Shown one piece after another: positions 21,801 through 35,060 of a stretch of DNA of 64,000 bases. The stretch is from Trogon surrucura (Eukaryota > Chordata > Aves > Trogoniformes > Trogonidae). Numbering within the stretch: the stretch's first letter is position 1; each line of letters begins with the position of its first letter. Under the pieces are notes generated by a model. It did not search any database and was not told the origin of the DNA. It worked only from the letters and a program-made list of their open reading frames with translations. Both the position numbers and the translations under genes were made by a program. The DNA lies in the NCBI GenBank assembly GCA_020746105.1, contig CM036622.1, positions 15,667,987 to 15,731,986 of the forward strand, written 5' to 3'.

Positions 21801-24800
21801 GAGTAGGTTTGAATCTGCACTTTCCTTTTCCTGTGAAGATGCCCAGGGAAATCCTGTGCTGTGGCGTATTCCGGGGAGGTGTGCTCTACCTGCAGCCCTG
21901 GGATGCTCCCTGGGTTTCTACAAATAATCACTCCTTGACTGGAGCAGGAGACTGCCCACCTTTGATTTTGTGTGCGTGTGTGAATTGACTTGAGGGGAGA
22001 GAAAAACAGTTCTTGTTCTCTCCCCTTCTCCTCTGTCAGACAGAAGAAACTTCATAACCTCAGAGAAATTTCCATTTCTTCTCATTCTCATTTCTATACA
22101 GGGAGCTCGAAAAGAAGATTCTGTGGAGTCAGGCTACACACATCTTAGTTAATGTTTCACCACAAATTTAGGATAATTCACAGAATCGCCGTCCAAATCT
22201 TTGTCACAGCACAGTGTTGATAAAGAAAGTAGAAATTCTCAAATAATAAATACAAAACATATACAAGATTTTATTAGCCGTTTAGCACATTATGTTAGTC
22301 TCCTGGTAGCTGATATTATGAGCAAGGCTATGTCTGGAGAGACTAATAGCAAAGATCTTAGGAACAGAAATAATGTCTTTTTAACATCCAAAAGAGGATT
22401 CAGAGAGCTGGTTGATTGTTATGAAAGCTGCTACTCTTCATGAGCATATTAAATTGGCAGAGCATTAATCTGATGAAATGTGAGACGTTGTCCCTTAAGA
22501 ATGTAATTTACAATGTAGAAAGATCAACTGAATATTTAAAATAAAGCCAAGAAAATGAACAGCATTTTTACAAATTAATTATTCTAGCACATTTGATGGT
22601 AAAATTTAATATCTATAGATACATCACATCGCACACTGAATCAGTAAATTACTAAAAAATAATGCATTTCATCTTTATTTATTACCTTTAAGATACCAGT
22701 TACTAAGAATGATTCTGTATTATTTAAAAAATATTTTAAATATTATGTTTTATCTCTTCATGGTAAAAAAGGTAGAAATTCTACAGGAAGTAGCCGTGGT
22801 TTGCAACAGCATTCCGAAGCCTGAGTAAAGCTACAGAAACATCCTTAAATACTTTTAAAAGCTTTGGATTAAATTGGTCTGATATCATCTTCCTTTCTGT
22901 ACAGCTATGTGCAGCATTTTCTATTTTTTCCTTCCTGAACAAAACCGAATTTTAATGTGCCTTCTTCCGTCTGCTTCTTGGTGTCTATAAGCTGCTGGTT
23001 AATGGAGTAGAAATTTGGAAAATCTTTATGTTATTAAAGGACTGACAAAGTCAGCAGTGGGAGGGTAGAAAAGGGGAGCGCAAGTCCTGGGGGTTAATTG
23101 CTGCTTTGCTCCCCTTCCACCAATTTTCTCCAAGGTTGGGCTTGGTTGTCTGATATTTTTTTGTGGCAAGGGTAAGAAATTTTTCAAGACATCCACATTT
23201 AAACGTGCAGAGATGCCTAAACCTTAACAAGTTGGATATACATGTAATCCTGACGTAGCACTACTGAGTTCCCTTGACTTAATCAGAGACTTAGTTGGCC
23301 TTTGTGGTTTTAGGGAACGCTGTTTGTTAACCACACTGCGTGTGTTCTGCGCCGTGCGGCTTGTTGGCAGTTTGCTTCATCTGTTCGGGTAGTGGGGGGT
23401 GCTTAAAACAGCACTTGAAGGACGACGTGCTTAAAAATTAGTAATCAGCACTTTTGCAAAGAGACACTGGGAGCGTAGCAAGGTCAGGTGCATCAGCAAA
23501 GCAGGATTTCCAGTTGCCTTTTCATAAATTAAAACATCAAATTCGCCCTTGGTTGTTTTTGTTTCTGTAATGTTGGGCAAATAAAAACATCGGCTTATTC
23601 ACATGAAAAAATAGTTTTAAATACTGTTAATGACCTGTTCCATAGTGACAGATGCCCCCATATTCGAAATGTAGCCTGGAACCATCTTTTAATTCCCTGT
23701 AATTCGTGTGGTTTTAAGGGATTTTCTGATAGATCCAAGCCTCAACCCCCTAATTTCTTGGGTTTTGTTATTTGAACCAAGCCCTTAGATGTATTTTACA
23801 GAAATTCTCTGGTACTGTGGTGGTCATTATTTAAGTTTTACTGAAATACTTAATCATATTTTGTACTGCATGTGTTTTAAGCAATGTATCAGTGGTAGAA
23901 CATTTCTGTGGTAAAATGTGTGTATCCAACTCATGAAGATTTGAGTCCCAATTTAGCGAAAATTGCCCATGTGATATTTCAGAGATCATTTTGATTTTGA
24001 CTAACCCCAAATCCATCAAGTTACTACTCTCCAGCCTGGAATGAAATGAGAGTGAAATAGTCATTTTGGGTCCTGGTTCATGGGCATTTTCCTTAGTCTC
24101 CAACTGTGCCCTCTGACAGAATGTGCTAGGATCCTGTGGTAGGCAAATGTGGATAATAAATCAATGCAGTAGCAGCTAGTAATGGGCTGATACTCAGATT
24201 TATCAAATTTACAAGGCAATACATTACATACGTTCGTTTGCTGCTGTCTTGCAAATAGTTGTGTACACCTGGAGCGTGTGATTTATCTGTGTTGGCTGGT
24301 GCACAAGTTAACTGTTGCAAATGTTCTCCCACTACAACTGTACTTACCTAGGTCGTTCTTCAGCAGCAGCTCCAGCCTCTATCTACTAAGTTTGCCTTTA
24401 AAGTTGTCCTTGCTGTTATTATTTCTTATTGTTTCATAGCTGTATCAGTTCATCGTATAGCTGTATCAGTGTAGGTAAGGGGACTACAGAAACGGAGGCT
24501 GGAGGGGGTGAGGAATGCTTCTGAAAGTGTAACCAAGGCTTGTTTCTTCCCAAATCTGTAGAGAAGAGGGTTATGTAGTTCAGATAGAAACGTTCTGATT
24601 TACGCACTCTGGATGGTCGACATGAAGGGTGGAGAAGAGACTGCAGAGTGTGTGTAGCTGCTGTTAGGCGCTTGGAATAGTCGTGGGATTGGTATTGGTT
24701 TTGGGAATATTCTACTTGAAATGGCTTTACTTCTGCATTTTATCAGCATTTCATTAATGGGAGTGGCTTCTTTACCAAGTACATGCCAGGCTGAAAGAAG

Positions 24801-26764
24801 CGTGTGGGAGTTTTTGTGCCAGTGCAGAAAAAGCAGCCGATCCTGCACAAGTGTCAGAAGGGTTTGGCTGCGTTAGACCACGCTGTCTTTTCAGAAAGCG
24901 CCAACTCTCAGTTAATGTTTGCAGTAGGCTGGGTACCATAAAACACTGCCAGTGACCTGTATATCAATACATCAGAGATTTTTATGTATGCGTAAAATAG
25001 AAATGCACATACTTACGGTGATCATTTTTTAAGAACTGAGAAAATACTTACAACTTCATGGAAAAGTTGCATAATGGAAGAGGAGATTGAAAATCCCCAA
25101 AAGCATTTTAAAAATGTACATATTGCAACTTTTCTCTGCATTTCTCAGGCAATACTGCTCTTTTCTTCCAGATTCCCCACAGCATATCCTACATATTTTA
25201 TCCTGTGAAATATCAGCTGACCAGTAAGATACATTTTTAGATAATTATATAACTTAGAAACAAATTTTTGCTGCATTTGTCAAGAATCAGCGACCGTGCA
25301 GCTGTCTGCTGAAGTAATAGGTAGATGGTCAGTGTAAAAGGTTGGAAGAGGTGGTGAAGTGCCTAAAAGTGGACAAGGATTACACAAGGGTGTGCACTTC
25401 CCAGTCAGCTGGACAGTACTAAAGAAATAAAGCACAAGCAGAGCCCGCAATAAAGATGGAATTATATGAATTACCCCGCAGAGGTCACCCTGCTCTGTTC
25501 AAGCATGCGAGAAGTCTCAGCGTTTAACTTTTGTTCAACCGTCAGTGTGAGGCACTGTACACGTGAGGGGATATAGATTGAAAACTGTAGTTTATAAAAA
25601 CAAGAGTTTGTGGCTCCAGAGGGCATCCTGCTCAGAGTTAACTATAAATAACAAAAGCGTAATAGTTTATAGTAAAAGATCAGTTAGCAAGATGTATTTG
25701 CATAGGCAGCATGAAGTGAGGCGAATTTTCTCACACGGTTTTACTGAAGTTATGGGTGGTTCCTGTTCACAGACTCTAAAGGTATCCACACACCTTTTAC
25801 TCTCTCTAGTAGTATTTATGCATGAAACAAATTTGAAAAGAATGAGGAGAGGATCATTCCCAGAGAGGTACAGGATTTTAACAGGAATTCACAAAGAGAC
25901 AAATTTGGTGTTTTGATGCAACACGTACCAGGGGGCTTTCAGGCCCTACTGTATATTAGCTGCAGAAATTGTTTAGTTGTGTGTAATGTTTTCTAAGGAC
26001 CTGTACAGCATTCATTTCAAAGGAGTTGCAATTATAGATATGTCTTTTGAGAGAGTCTCTCTTCCTCAAAACCAAGTGTTTATTCAGGTAGTAAATGTAA
26101 TCATGACGTTACTGCTCAGGTCATCCTTTCATGCATGGGTTAAGCAATTATTTTCTGTTATAATTTTTCATATTTTGTCTTGAAAGATTTTTCCTGTGAT
26201 TTGTAGCTACACAAATGAGTCTCCAACGGTAAGGGAGGCTGTGGTTTTGTGCCATTTACAGTCTGAGGAATTTGAGTTCCAAATTTCTAGTTTCATCTGA
26301 TGACAGTTTATTCTTATTTGTGAAGCACACACAAACCAAACCCATTTCTTTTGGCAGGTGCACCCTTCTCTGCATTTTGTCACATCCCTTTGATCCCCAG
26401 TTTGCACCTCTCCTTTCTGCCAACCTGAGCAAGCCCGAGGAATGCAGAGCCAATCCCTGTGGTTTTGCTATGCCACCGGAATACTGCAGTCTAAAAAAAG
26501 GATATAATTTTCTTCTCATCTCTATGTTTCCCTGGCTTTCATAAGCGTGGGACATGAATGCAGACTTCAGTAGGGCTCCACCTACTCTGAAGCAGCCAGT
26601 GAGGACAGAATCCAACGAGGCTCAAAATTCCACCAGCAGCACCTAATCTAGCCCATTATTTAGGATTTCTTTTGCTGGGGTTTTATTCACTTTTCTGGGC
26701 TACTTACACTGACTTTAATTGCTCGTGTGCTTGTGGCTCTGAAGCTCGCTTTCTGCGGTGGCAT
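18843..26764. other. Unique non-coding block
   Basis: No gene is recognised. Open frames exist at 20413-20754 (plus), 21336-20962 (minus), 21931-21578 (minus), 22201-22443 (plus) and 25563-25916 (plus), but none shows a domain, signal peptide or conserved motif I recognise. A small duplication of the word atagctgtatcagt occurs near 24435-24470. The segment 22440-22640 is AT-rich with TAAT-type words and may be a regulatory element; this is weak. Confidence 0.5.
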
Positions 26765-26838
26765 AGTCATAGAATCATAGAATGACCTAGGCTGGAAGGG
26801 ACCTTAGAGACCATTTAATCCAACCTCCCTGTCATGGT
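26765..26838 (-). mobile_element. CR1 LINE 3' end
   Basis: The plus strand reads agtcatagaatcatagaatg, then cctaggctggaagggacctt and atccaacctccctgtcatgg. This is the reverse complement of a CR1 3' UTR plus tail, a different subfamily from the copy at 9423. It is truncated at about 75 bases. Confidence 0.92.
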
Positions 26839-29061
26839 GCGAGAGTTCCTTCTGGCTGCCTTGACAGATGAGTTTAAGTGAACTGGACCAGGCGTTGGAA
26901 GGGGAGCTGAAGGAGCGCTCAACCTGCGAGCGTGGGAGTGAGTGTGCAAGCGGAGATGTGGGACGGACTTTTCTTTTCTTAACCTGGTTGATTACGTGAC
27001 CCTAGAGAAGTCAGAGGACTTGTTTTGCTTTGGTTGCCCTCTGCGTAATGATACGGCGTGTCTCAAAAAGCATGGGAGCCTTGGCTAAAAAACTATGGGA
27101 AGCATTACTTTATGAGGAATGGCAGAGCCCCAGATCTTTGTTGTCGTCGTTGTTCCGGCTGTGCTCTTAGTGATTAGTCTAGCGCTGGGATTTTATTTGT
27201 ATGCCAACTCAATTCTATTTTTAACTCTTAGGATATCTTTAAAGATTTTTAAATGTTTGGGCTTTCCCATCACGGCAGCATAGGATATTTTTTTTTGTAT
27301 GACTCTTGTTTGAGTTTTTTTTTTGAAGGAAGATTAGAAATTATTTTGGTTTAGGCAGTGACTATTTTGACACCTCTGTCTTGCAGTCATAAATCACAGA
27401 GTAACACTTTCTGTGTATACACAAGCAAAGATGAAAGACTATAGTTATTTCATTACCATTGGATTTTTTCATTGTAGGTGTTACTTGCTCACCCACTGTT
27501 AAATTGACCTACTGTAAAATTGATAAAAAGATGGTGTGAAATTGCCCTAATGTACATTCAGTTTGAGTTTTCTCTGCCACTTACAAACACTAAACAAAGA
27601 TATTTTAGTATGCAAAAATACTGCTTACTGTTCCTGAATGGTTTGAAGCAAAGGATACCTATTAAATTTACCTCAAACATTTAAATAAAAAAAACCAAAA
27701 GTTACACAGTCAAATTCATAGGAAGGTTCATTTTAATTTTCAAGTTGAACTTAGCTGACACAAAAGATTTTTATGTGTTGAGAATTCCAAACTTTTTTAA
27801 AAATATTGTGGGTTTCATATATGGAGGTCTGCTTTTTTCCACCCACCCTCCCACCCCTTAAAATCTGGAACACTTTGTTTTAATCAAGAGATCAATTACT
27901 GTGCTGAAAATGTAGCTTGACATATTAGCCAGCTTGAAAAGAATGGAAACTTAAACTATCTTCTCTCCCACCATCAGCCAGATGTTCAGATCTTCACCTT
28001 TTGATCCTCTGGGCCAGGGTTCAGGAATTCTGAGCTCTCTGCCAAACTACAACAGAGTGTGCTGGCTGGAGTAGTAATTTATATGTATTCTTAGTATGGC
28101 TATACTATAGCTGTCTTTAGCCCTTTTGTTTATATTCTCATCTTTAATTTTTCTTAGATTTTTTAATAGATATTAATCGTTCAGGATATTATCTCTTACC
28201 TATATGGGAAGATAATCCTCCCAAACTTTTAATTTCTGTACCATTATTTCAAAACATAATGCTACTAAAATACTAGAAAGAAAATCTCCTCGAGTTTTTT
28301 TCTTCACCATGTAAGGATTCTCCATCCCTTTGCATAATTCAGCGCCCATCCTCATCCTCACTGCAAGGGGTACTTGCTCCACAAATTTAAAGACAACAGA
28401 GCAGAGTGACTGGTTGCACTCCTCAAAGACGGTCCCTTTTTTCCCTCCATTGCCAAAGTGGGAGAGAGCAGTACAAGTATGTGCTGGTCTGTGGAGGAGC
28501 CTGAAATTTGGATCTCTCCACTGGCCCCAGGCAGGGGGATTCTTGAGCCTGATGCATAGATTAAGTCTATAGTTGTTCAGCATATGGTCGAGGACTTGCG
28601 TATTTTTCTGAGTACCTTGCTGAAGGGATATCTGCTGTAAGAAAAGTGATCCATGATCCCAGTAGCAGTGTGCTCTGTGCCCAGTCTGTTTGTTCTGAGA
28701 TGCAATTACATAGCAGAATAGAATTACTTTTGTAAAATTTACAGAAGTTTAAATAAAATATTATATAAAATGATAAACAAAATAGAAATATAAAATATAA
28801 AATAAATATAAAATAATAAATTTTTAAAAATTTACGGTGGATGAGATAGAAAACTGAACAGTGCTGCTTCATCTCTTCAGGGCAAAATGTGAGTTATTTG
28901 CCTCTATGGAAGCCTTTCTAGATCTTATGTGGAGTCTGACTTACACTATCAGTGTTCATAGTATGTCCATAATAAAAACATACAAAATGGCAATGAAAAG
29001 AACCCATGTAGAAAAAGCCATTCCTAGTTTTATGAGTAAGAATCTATAACTTGCAGATGTA
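26839..29061. other. Unique sequence with an AT-only low-complexity tract
   Basis: No gene is recognised. About 28735-28840 is almost entirely A and T (repeated aaatataaaat words). A 127-codon minus-strand frame at 28583-28200 has no recognisable domain. About 26840-26960 is locally GC-richer, with several CpGs next to the CR1 tail. Confidence 0.5.
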
Positions 29062-29320
29062 AACCAGAGACAGAAATAGCCTCAAGTTGTGCCAGGCGAG
29101 GTTTAGATTGGACATTAGTGTGAAATTCTTCCTCCAAATGGTTGTTAAGCATTGGAACAGGCTGCCCAGGGATGTGGTTGAGGCACCAGCCCTGGAGGGG
29201 TTCAAAAAATATATAGATGAGGCGCTTAGGGACCTGGTTTAGTGGTGGACCTGGCATTGCTGGGTCAGTGGTCGGACTCAGTTATCTTAAAATTCTTTTC
29301 CAACCTGATGATTCTATGAA
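29062..29320 (+). mobile_element. CR1 LINE fragment: end of ORF2 plus 3' UTR and tail
   Basis: The plus-strand translation from about 29080 gives LKLCQARFRLDI, KFFLQMVVKHWNRLP, DVVEAPALEGFKKYIDEAL and RDLV followed by a stop. This is the C-terminus of CR1 ORF2 (family pattern: LCQGRFRLDIRKNFF then VKHWNRLPREVV). The 3' UTR follows and ends with cttttccaacctgatgattc and tatgaat. It keeps the ORF2 stop and the tail but lacks everything upstream. It is a 5'-truncated, inactive copy. This is the longest CR1 piece in the window that keeps both coding and tail sequence. Confidence 0.95.
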
Positions 29321-32300
29321 TTTATGTTACAACTTAAACCAGAGCACCGCCACCAATAGACACACGACACTGGTTAATGGCACGGGAGATTTCGATGTGT
29401 TTGTGGCTTCCCTGCTATCCTGACATCTTTCACTCCATTGAAATTGCACAGTTAGAAAAACTTTTGGTTTTAACATATGCAAGAGTAATCTGGAATACCC
29501 AGTCTCCAATGTGTGAGTAACACCAGGCTGGAGAGAGTGTGGCTTAGGGGTTGTGTCAAGAGCTTGGGAATAATTAAAGTGCAGAGAGGAGGGGACGATG
29601 TTACAAGTTACGCTAAAACTCTGTTTTCCATGCAAAAAGCATTTGTGCATAGTAAAGAGGTATGATTTGCCATGCGCCAATGTTAGTGCACTTTGCTTTA
29701 AGTTTGATACCTGTCAAAATTCTTTATTTTTACAGTTTTTGTCTGTATTTTCCTTTAGAGACCAGATCTCTTTGAAAGTATGAGAAATACTGTTAAGTGT
29801 GTCATGAAGGGACTGAAGGGAAATCCTAAAGCAGTTATGTTTCATCGAAATGCTTTCACATATTATTTCTATAAAAGCCTTTGAATCAGTACTATTTCAA
29901 GCACTGAAATTGAATCCTAGAAATATAACTCTCCTGGGTACAATATTTTTGTAAACATTAATATATAATAGAAGGAGAAACAGGATTAAATTTGTCTAAG
30001 TAGAAAAATGCAATGTTGATGAAGCCACTAAAACCAAATGTATTTTATGGTATGTGACACAAAATTAAAACATTCCTGAATGGAAATGTTTGTCAGTTAT
30101 AAAACAACAGTATTTATATAGAGATTTTTAATTTTACTGCTCCAGTGTTTTGCCTTCTAAGTGGTCCATTGGTGTAATGCTGTGGGCACCGTTTAAATTA
30201 TTTTCTCACTTTTTTTTTATTAGGAATTTGAAAATATAATGAAGTTTATTATTTTCAGAGTAAATGTCTACATAGCATGTTATAACATCCAGAAATTCAG
30301 TGTTCTTTTAGTTTACAAAACCTTGTTGCCTTGTTGCCTTGTTGCCTACGAAACCTTGTCACTAGACTTCAGAATCATATTCTTTATTACTACACAGCAG
30401 AACAATTTTAATTGCTCCCTTGAACATTACAATACTTCCAAGCATGAAAAAATAGCATAACAGATAGAGTAAGGCTGCACTATTTCAGTCACTTTTCCCA
30501 TTTGACAGTGAAAATCATATGTTTAAAAAAAGAGAGGCTGCAGTCATGTAAACATAATTTTTAAAAGCTACTGCTGACATATTATGGAATGGAAGTAAAG
30601 GAATTCCTGCGAGGATATGATCTACTTTGTTCTGCAGAGAGAGTAAAATGTTAGGCAAAACATGTGAATTAGGAAATCATCCAATAAACTTGTAAAAGTT
30701 GTCCTTTAAATATCATGGAGAGCATGAGCTACCCCAAGTACCAGAGTATGTTCGATGGAAAAGGTAGAGTATTATCATCCAAGTCATCTATATGACAGTT
30801 AGACAACGCTTTGTGTTCTGATTAAGAATGTTTTAGGGCAAAAATACCCAACAAAATGGAGAAAGATAATAAAAAGGAGTATTCAAATCCTAAACTGTTG
30901 AGGACAATTTTGCATTTAGGTCCATAACTTTCAGAGTTTAAATTGTTGTTCGTACATTGGCTATTACTCCTACTGGGAGTAAGAACATTAAAGGGAGGCC
31001 TGTTTTTTCCTAATATTGATTCTTGCTAAAAAAAAAAAGCACAGCTTTCCTACTCCCGTACACTGCAGTGATGCATTTCTTCATGAAGTGAGTGTTCTTT
31101 TAATGCCTGGGTGCAGGAACTACATGGTGAGTGTCCTTTAAGGTGTAAATAATGACTTCTCAGCCTGAAACAGAGAGTTTCTCCAGTAACATTGTGCCCA
31201 AGAGAAGTTATGCAAGAAAGTGAGGCACAGTTTCTCAATGTCCAAAAATTCTTACTATATTCCTTTTCTAAGGCTGAAAAAAAAACCAAAAAACAAAAAC
31301 ACACTAAAATGAAATTAACACAATATCGCTTAGCAATAGGGAGACTACTTGATTCAAGTTTAGGTTTGTTGCTTGTGTTCATTGTGTTGTGTGGAGCTCC
31401 AGGCTGTTATAAACTATTAATCTTTGAAGTCATTCTTTAGGTACTTAAAGATATCATGAAGGCATACGTTACTAAAAGCAGTCTTAACATCTCTTACTCA
31501 AGCTCTTGGACATTCATCCAAATAAAAAGCTTCAAAACAGTGAAGAATGAAACACGTGCCCTGTAAGTTACCTGTCTCTTTCCTGCTTATCAAGATAGGC
31601 ACCTTATCAGCCCCTTTCCATCTATTCCCCAAATACTGTATCCCTTTCATTTTGGGTGCTCTCAGTGATCAATATATATAGTTACAACAGTTGTCTCTAA
31701 TTTATATTTTATTTCAAGATGGCTGCTTCTAATTCAGAACTGCAAAAAGGGGCTAAGTGGCTGGAAACTTGTATTTTTTCTCCAGATACATCAGTTGATC
31801 AGATAAAAGGTATTATCTCTCTTCATCAACCTTCCATTTTGCATGGCTAAATGAGAAAAATATTTAAAGGAGTCTCATGAATCGACTCATAAATATTAAT
31901 GTCCTGTGTTTTATGCCAAAGTGGTGGTGGCGTGTGTGGCAGGGTTGCATATTCTTAAATCTGGTTGTCCTAATGGGGTCCTGGTGTTGATGAGTACTTC
32001 TGAAAACTCCTTCTCAGTTTCTCTGTGGAGGTGTTTCACCCAAGTGAGTCTGGTTGAAGCTTCTTTCCCTAAAAATAATGCAAGTTCTTGCTCTTGCTCT
32101 GTTACTCAGAAAATAATTGTGCCTGGAGGCACATGACTGAAGGTACCTGACGCTGTCAAAGATATGTGCTGTGTTTTGTCCATGGAAGTCACCAGTGAGT
32201 GCTGGACTCAGCGTGAAACAAAGATTCAGCAACCCTACTACTCTTTGTGCATGTTTTTTCCATAATTTTTTCAGGGTTGTTTGGGCAATGAGGAGTGCCA

Positions 32301-32465
32301 GGCTTTTGGACGTTCAGCCACTCTTCATAGCCTAGTCATTCGGCTTCCCTTTTCTGAGCGCTCTTACAGTCAGAAGTTGATTCTCTAGTAAAAAAGTGAA
32401 ACTTGAGTCTCTCAGATGTACATCTGAACATGGGCTGGATTCAAACTTCATTATATTCTACAGGA
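29321..32465. other. Unique non-coding block
   Basis: No gene is recognised. It contains three tandem copies of ccttgttg at 30321-30344. Open frames on both strands (for example 29680-29327 and 31382-31050, minus) have no recognisable features. The rest is AT-rich sequence with few CpGs. Confidence 0.5.
30321..30346. repeat. Short 8-base tandem repeat (ccttgttg)x3
   Basis: Three contiguous perfect units are followed by cc. A further single aaccttgt word lies just downstream. Confidence 0.9.
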
Positions 32466-32582
32466 AAGGTGATCCTGCTTTGGCAGGGAGGTTGGACTAG
32501 ATGATCTCTAGAGGTCCCTTCAAACCCCTAACATTCTACGATTCTATGATTCTACAATTCAGTGATTCAATGATTCTGTGAA
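32466..32582 (+). mobile_element. CR1 LINE 3' end with degenerate octamer tail
   Basis: The plus strand reads aggtgatcctgctttggcag, then gaggttggactagatgatct, gaggtcccttcaaa and a run of attctacg, attctatg and attctaca words. This is a CR1 3' UTR in sense orientation with an expanded, partly mutated (ATTCTATG)n tail. The fragment is just over 100 bases long. Confidence 0.93.
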
Positions 32583-33019
32583 AGAATCTGATGAACTTCA
32601 GTGAGCTTTAGATCAGTCTGTTAAGAAAACCGCTTGAAAATACGGATGTATTATTTAGGCAAAAAACTTGGCCCAAAATCTGTTGAAGTCAGTCCATTTC
32701 TTTCCTTTACTAAAGCACTTTAATGGAAGAATTTATTCACTGCTATGCTAGTAAGAAAAGAGTCCACAGAGATTTCCTAAATATGTTGTGGGTTGTTTTC
32801 TTTTTAAAAAGTGATTATTTTTTTTAAGTCCTGAAATGAGTGTGGCAATCTATGCCCCTTTCAATAAAAAAGTCACATCTAAATTTTGGCTTGTTAATCT
32901 TCTGCCGTCAGTTACAGATAAAGTGCTTTTAGGAGAGCATCAACATTTCTAATATGCAAGTCAGAGTGCATAATACCTTCAGGGTGAGGTACATGCTCTG
33001 TTCATCTCACTGTGAATTT

Positions 33020-33022
<3 letters not shown>

Positions 33023-33057
<35 letters not shown>
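33023..33057. repeat. (AT)n microsatellite
   Basis: About 17 uninterrupted AT units are followed by aaaataatatat. The repeat is self-complementary and could extrude a cruciform. Confidence 0.95.
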
Positions 33058-33062
<5 letters not shown>

Positions 33063-34639
33063 ATATATAGCTCAACACAGAGCTTGATGTCCTTGTGGGA
33101 AGAAATGGAACCATTGCCTGGGCATAGCTTTGAGTTCCACCTACTCCTCTCACTGGCTCCTGGTGTCGCAGAGAGGTGGCAGCCCCAGCACCCTCCACTG
33201 GCTTGGTCAAAATGCCATCTGAAGAATGCTGCGCAGGGATGTCTCTCCTGCTAATCGGAGTGGAAGAACAGTGGTAAAATTGACAGTTAAAAAAGACACG
33301 CGTGAGACAATGAGTTTACAAGACTCATTAACGTGACTGAATTTCAAATGATCATGTACTCAGCACAGACATGTGGAACACGAGTCATTAGATACAAATC
33401 AGAAGAATTTTTTTCTAAAAGACCTTTCTATAAAGTGATAGCCTCAACAGCTTCACTGAGGTGGCAAACAGACAGGCCTTTCACACAGAGTGCCTAAATA
33501 GGACTCTTAATCATATTTCCTTTCCTCTCTCACCTCCTGTGCGACATTGCTTACAGATTTTCCATGTAATTACTGACCTCTGGCTATCAGTGGAAAAAAT
33601 ATCTCATTGCTGTATCTGCCCATTCTTCCTCTCTCTCATTTTGCGTACTTGTTTACCAGTTCTTAGGCAACCTTCACAATGGTATGCACCACTATGAAAT
33701 AATTCCCTGGCTCAATAACCAGTGTGAAGTCATGTTCTTTTTCCCAATCTAGCAAATAAACTCCGTATACAGTATTTTCACTGCATCGAACATAGGTCTC
33801 AAAATCCCCCGAGTTTGCACAAGTTGCCTAAAAATAACAGCCCTAAGTTTCATGTCTCTTCCCCTTTTATCAAGCTTTACAATTGTTTGTAGAATGTATT
33901 CTCAGTCAAAACACAGAAGCCAGCTTGTTCCTTTTTGAAGAGTGGTTACCAATTTTAGAGCCAAACTTCATTTTCTTTTTGTAACCTGTTCTATTGATCC
34001 ATTGCTCTCCAGAGGAAAATGGGATCAATACCTTAAACTATAACTGTTAAATGAAAGGATGCAGGAGAATCTTATGCTGTTGGTACCCACTCTTCACTTT
34101 TTTATATTCACAAGGTTTATGACAGAGAAGACTAAGAGCCAGGATAACCTCCTGTTTATGACGGTCCCTCATTTCCACTGTTTACCTTGACTGCAGGGCT
34201 GATCTCATGCTTGGTCCTTCAGTAAGAGATCATCTCCTTGTTGGAAGATATCAAAACAATCTGCCGCTTGCCTTGGCAGTTAATTCTAGTAAATTATAAT
34301 TTTCACTACTAAAAATTCATGTTTTCTTTCCAGTTTGAATTAATCTGGCTTCAGCTCTCACATACTTACTGTACTTCGTTTTGCTAAATAAGTTTTCTTC
34401 GGAGCCCAGTATTTAGCAGTTTATATCTTTCATGAGAAAGCAATTTTTCCAGAGCTTGATTTGTATCTATGTTTATTTTCCTTACACTATCCAGATTTGC
34501 CAGTATCTCTTGAAAATATGAGCACCAGGATACTGTATAGTAATCCAACACCATCTATATAAGCACAGTTATTTCTCTATGGACTCTGTGTCCTTTTTGC
34601 CACTGCACACATTGAATATTGGTGTGACATTGCTTACCT

Positions 34640-35060
34640 GGTGTAATTTTTTAGAATCACGACTTTACAGTCCCCCGTTTTGAAGACCTGGCCTGCGTGT
34701 CTTGTCCCTAAATGTCTTCGATGTGTTAAAATACTTCTGTCGGATTGTTTGTGATATAATCCGGATCGCTCTGCAGTCATGTCTACACCGGAGATCGAGA
34801 AGCCCTTAAGCTGTGTCTGCATTAGAAGACCCCAAGCTGGGTTCCCTGTGAGCTGCCTCTCCTTCAGGGCAGCGTTGCTGGGACTGTGCCGCTCTGCTGT
34901 CCCAGCCGCTGGGTCCTCACCGCACTGCGGTGAACTGGGAACACTTACCCCTTCCCCGGAGGTTTTCATGGGCTTCGGGTTCCTCTCTTGCTGTCGCAGT
35001 AGCTTGCGGGCAAGCCCTGGGTGACCACAATGTCCTCTTAAGGTTTTGCCTCTCTCCAAA
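34640..35060. other. CpG- and GC-richer patch of unknown origin
   Basis: About 16 CpGs occur in 400 bases, including atccggatcgc, caccggagatcgag and accgcactgcggtg (nearly palindromic), against a CpG-poor surround. No LTR, CR1 or SINE landmark is seen. It may be a regulatory island, a young insertion of an unrecognised element or a decayed exon. Confidence 0.3.

Noticed and set aside
28200-28583. 127-codon minus-strand frame and its 80-codon plus-strand shadow
   Set aside because: No recognisable domain or splice context; neither strand shows convincing coding character.
30321-30346. CRISPR-like or direct-repeat array
   Set aside because: It has only three contiguous 8-base units with no spacers, in a vertebrate genome; it is a simple tandem repeat.
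34634-35059. 141-codon minus-strand frame as a gene
   Set aside because: Its length is explained by local GC enrichment; no domain, signal or splice structure supports it.
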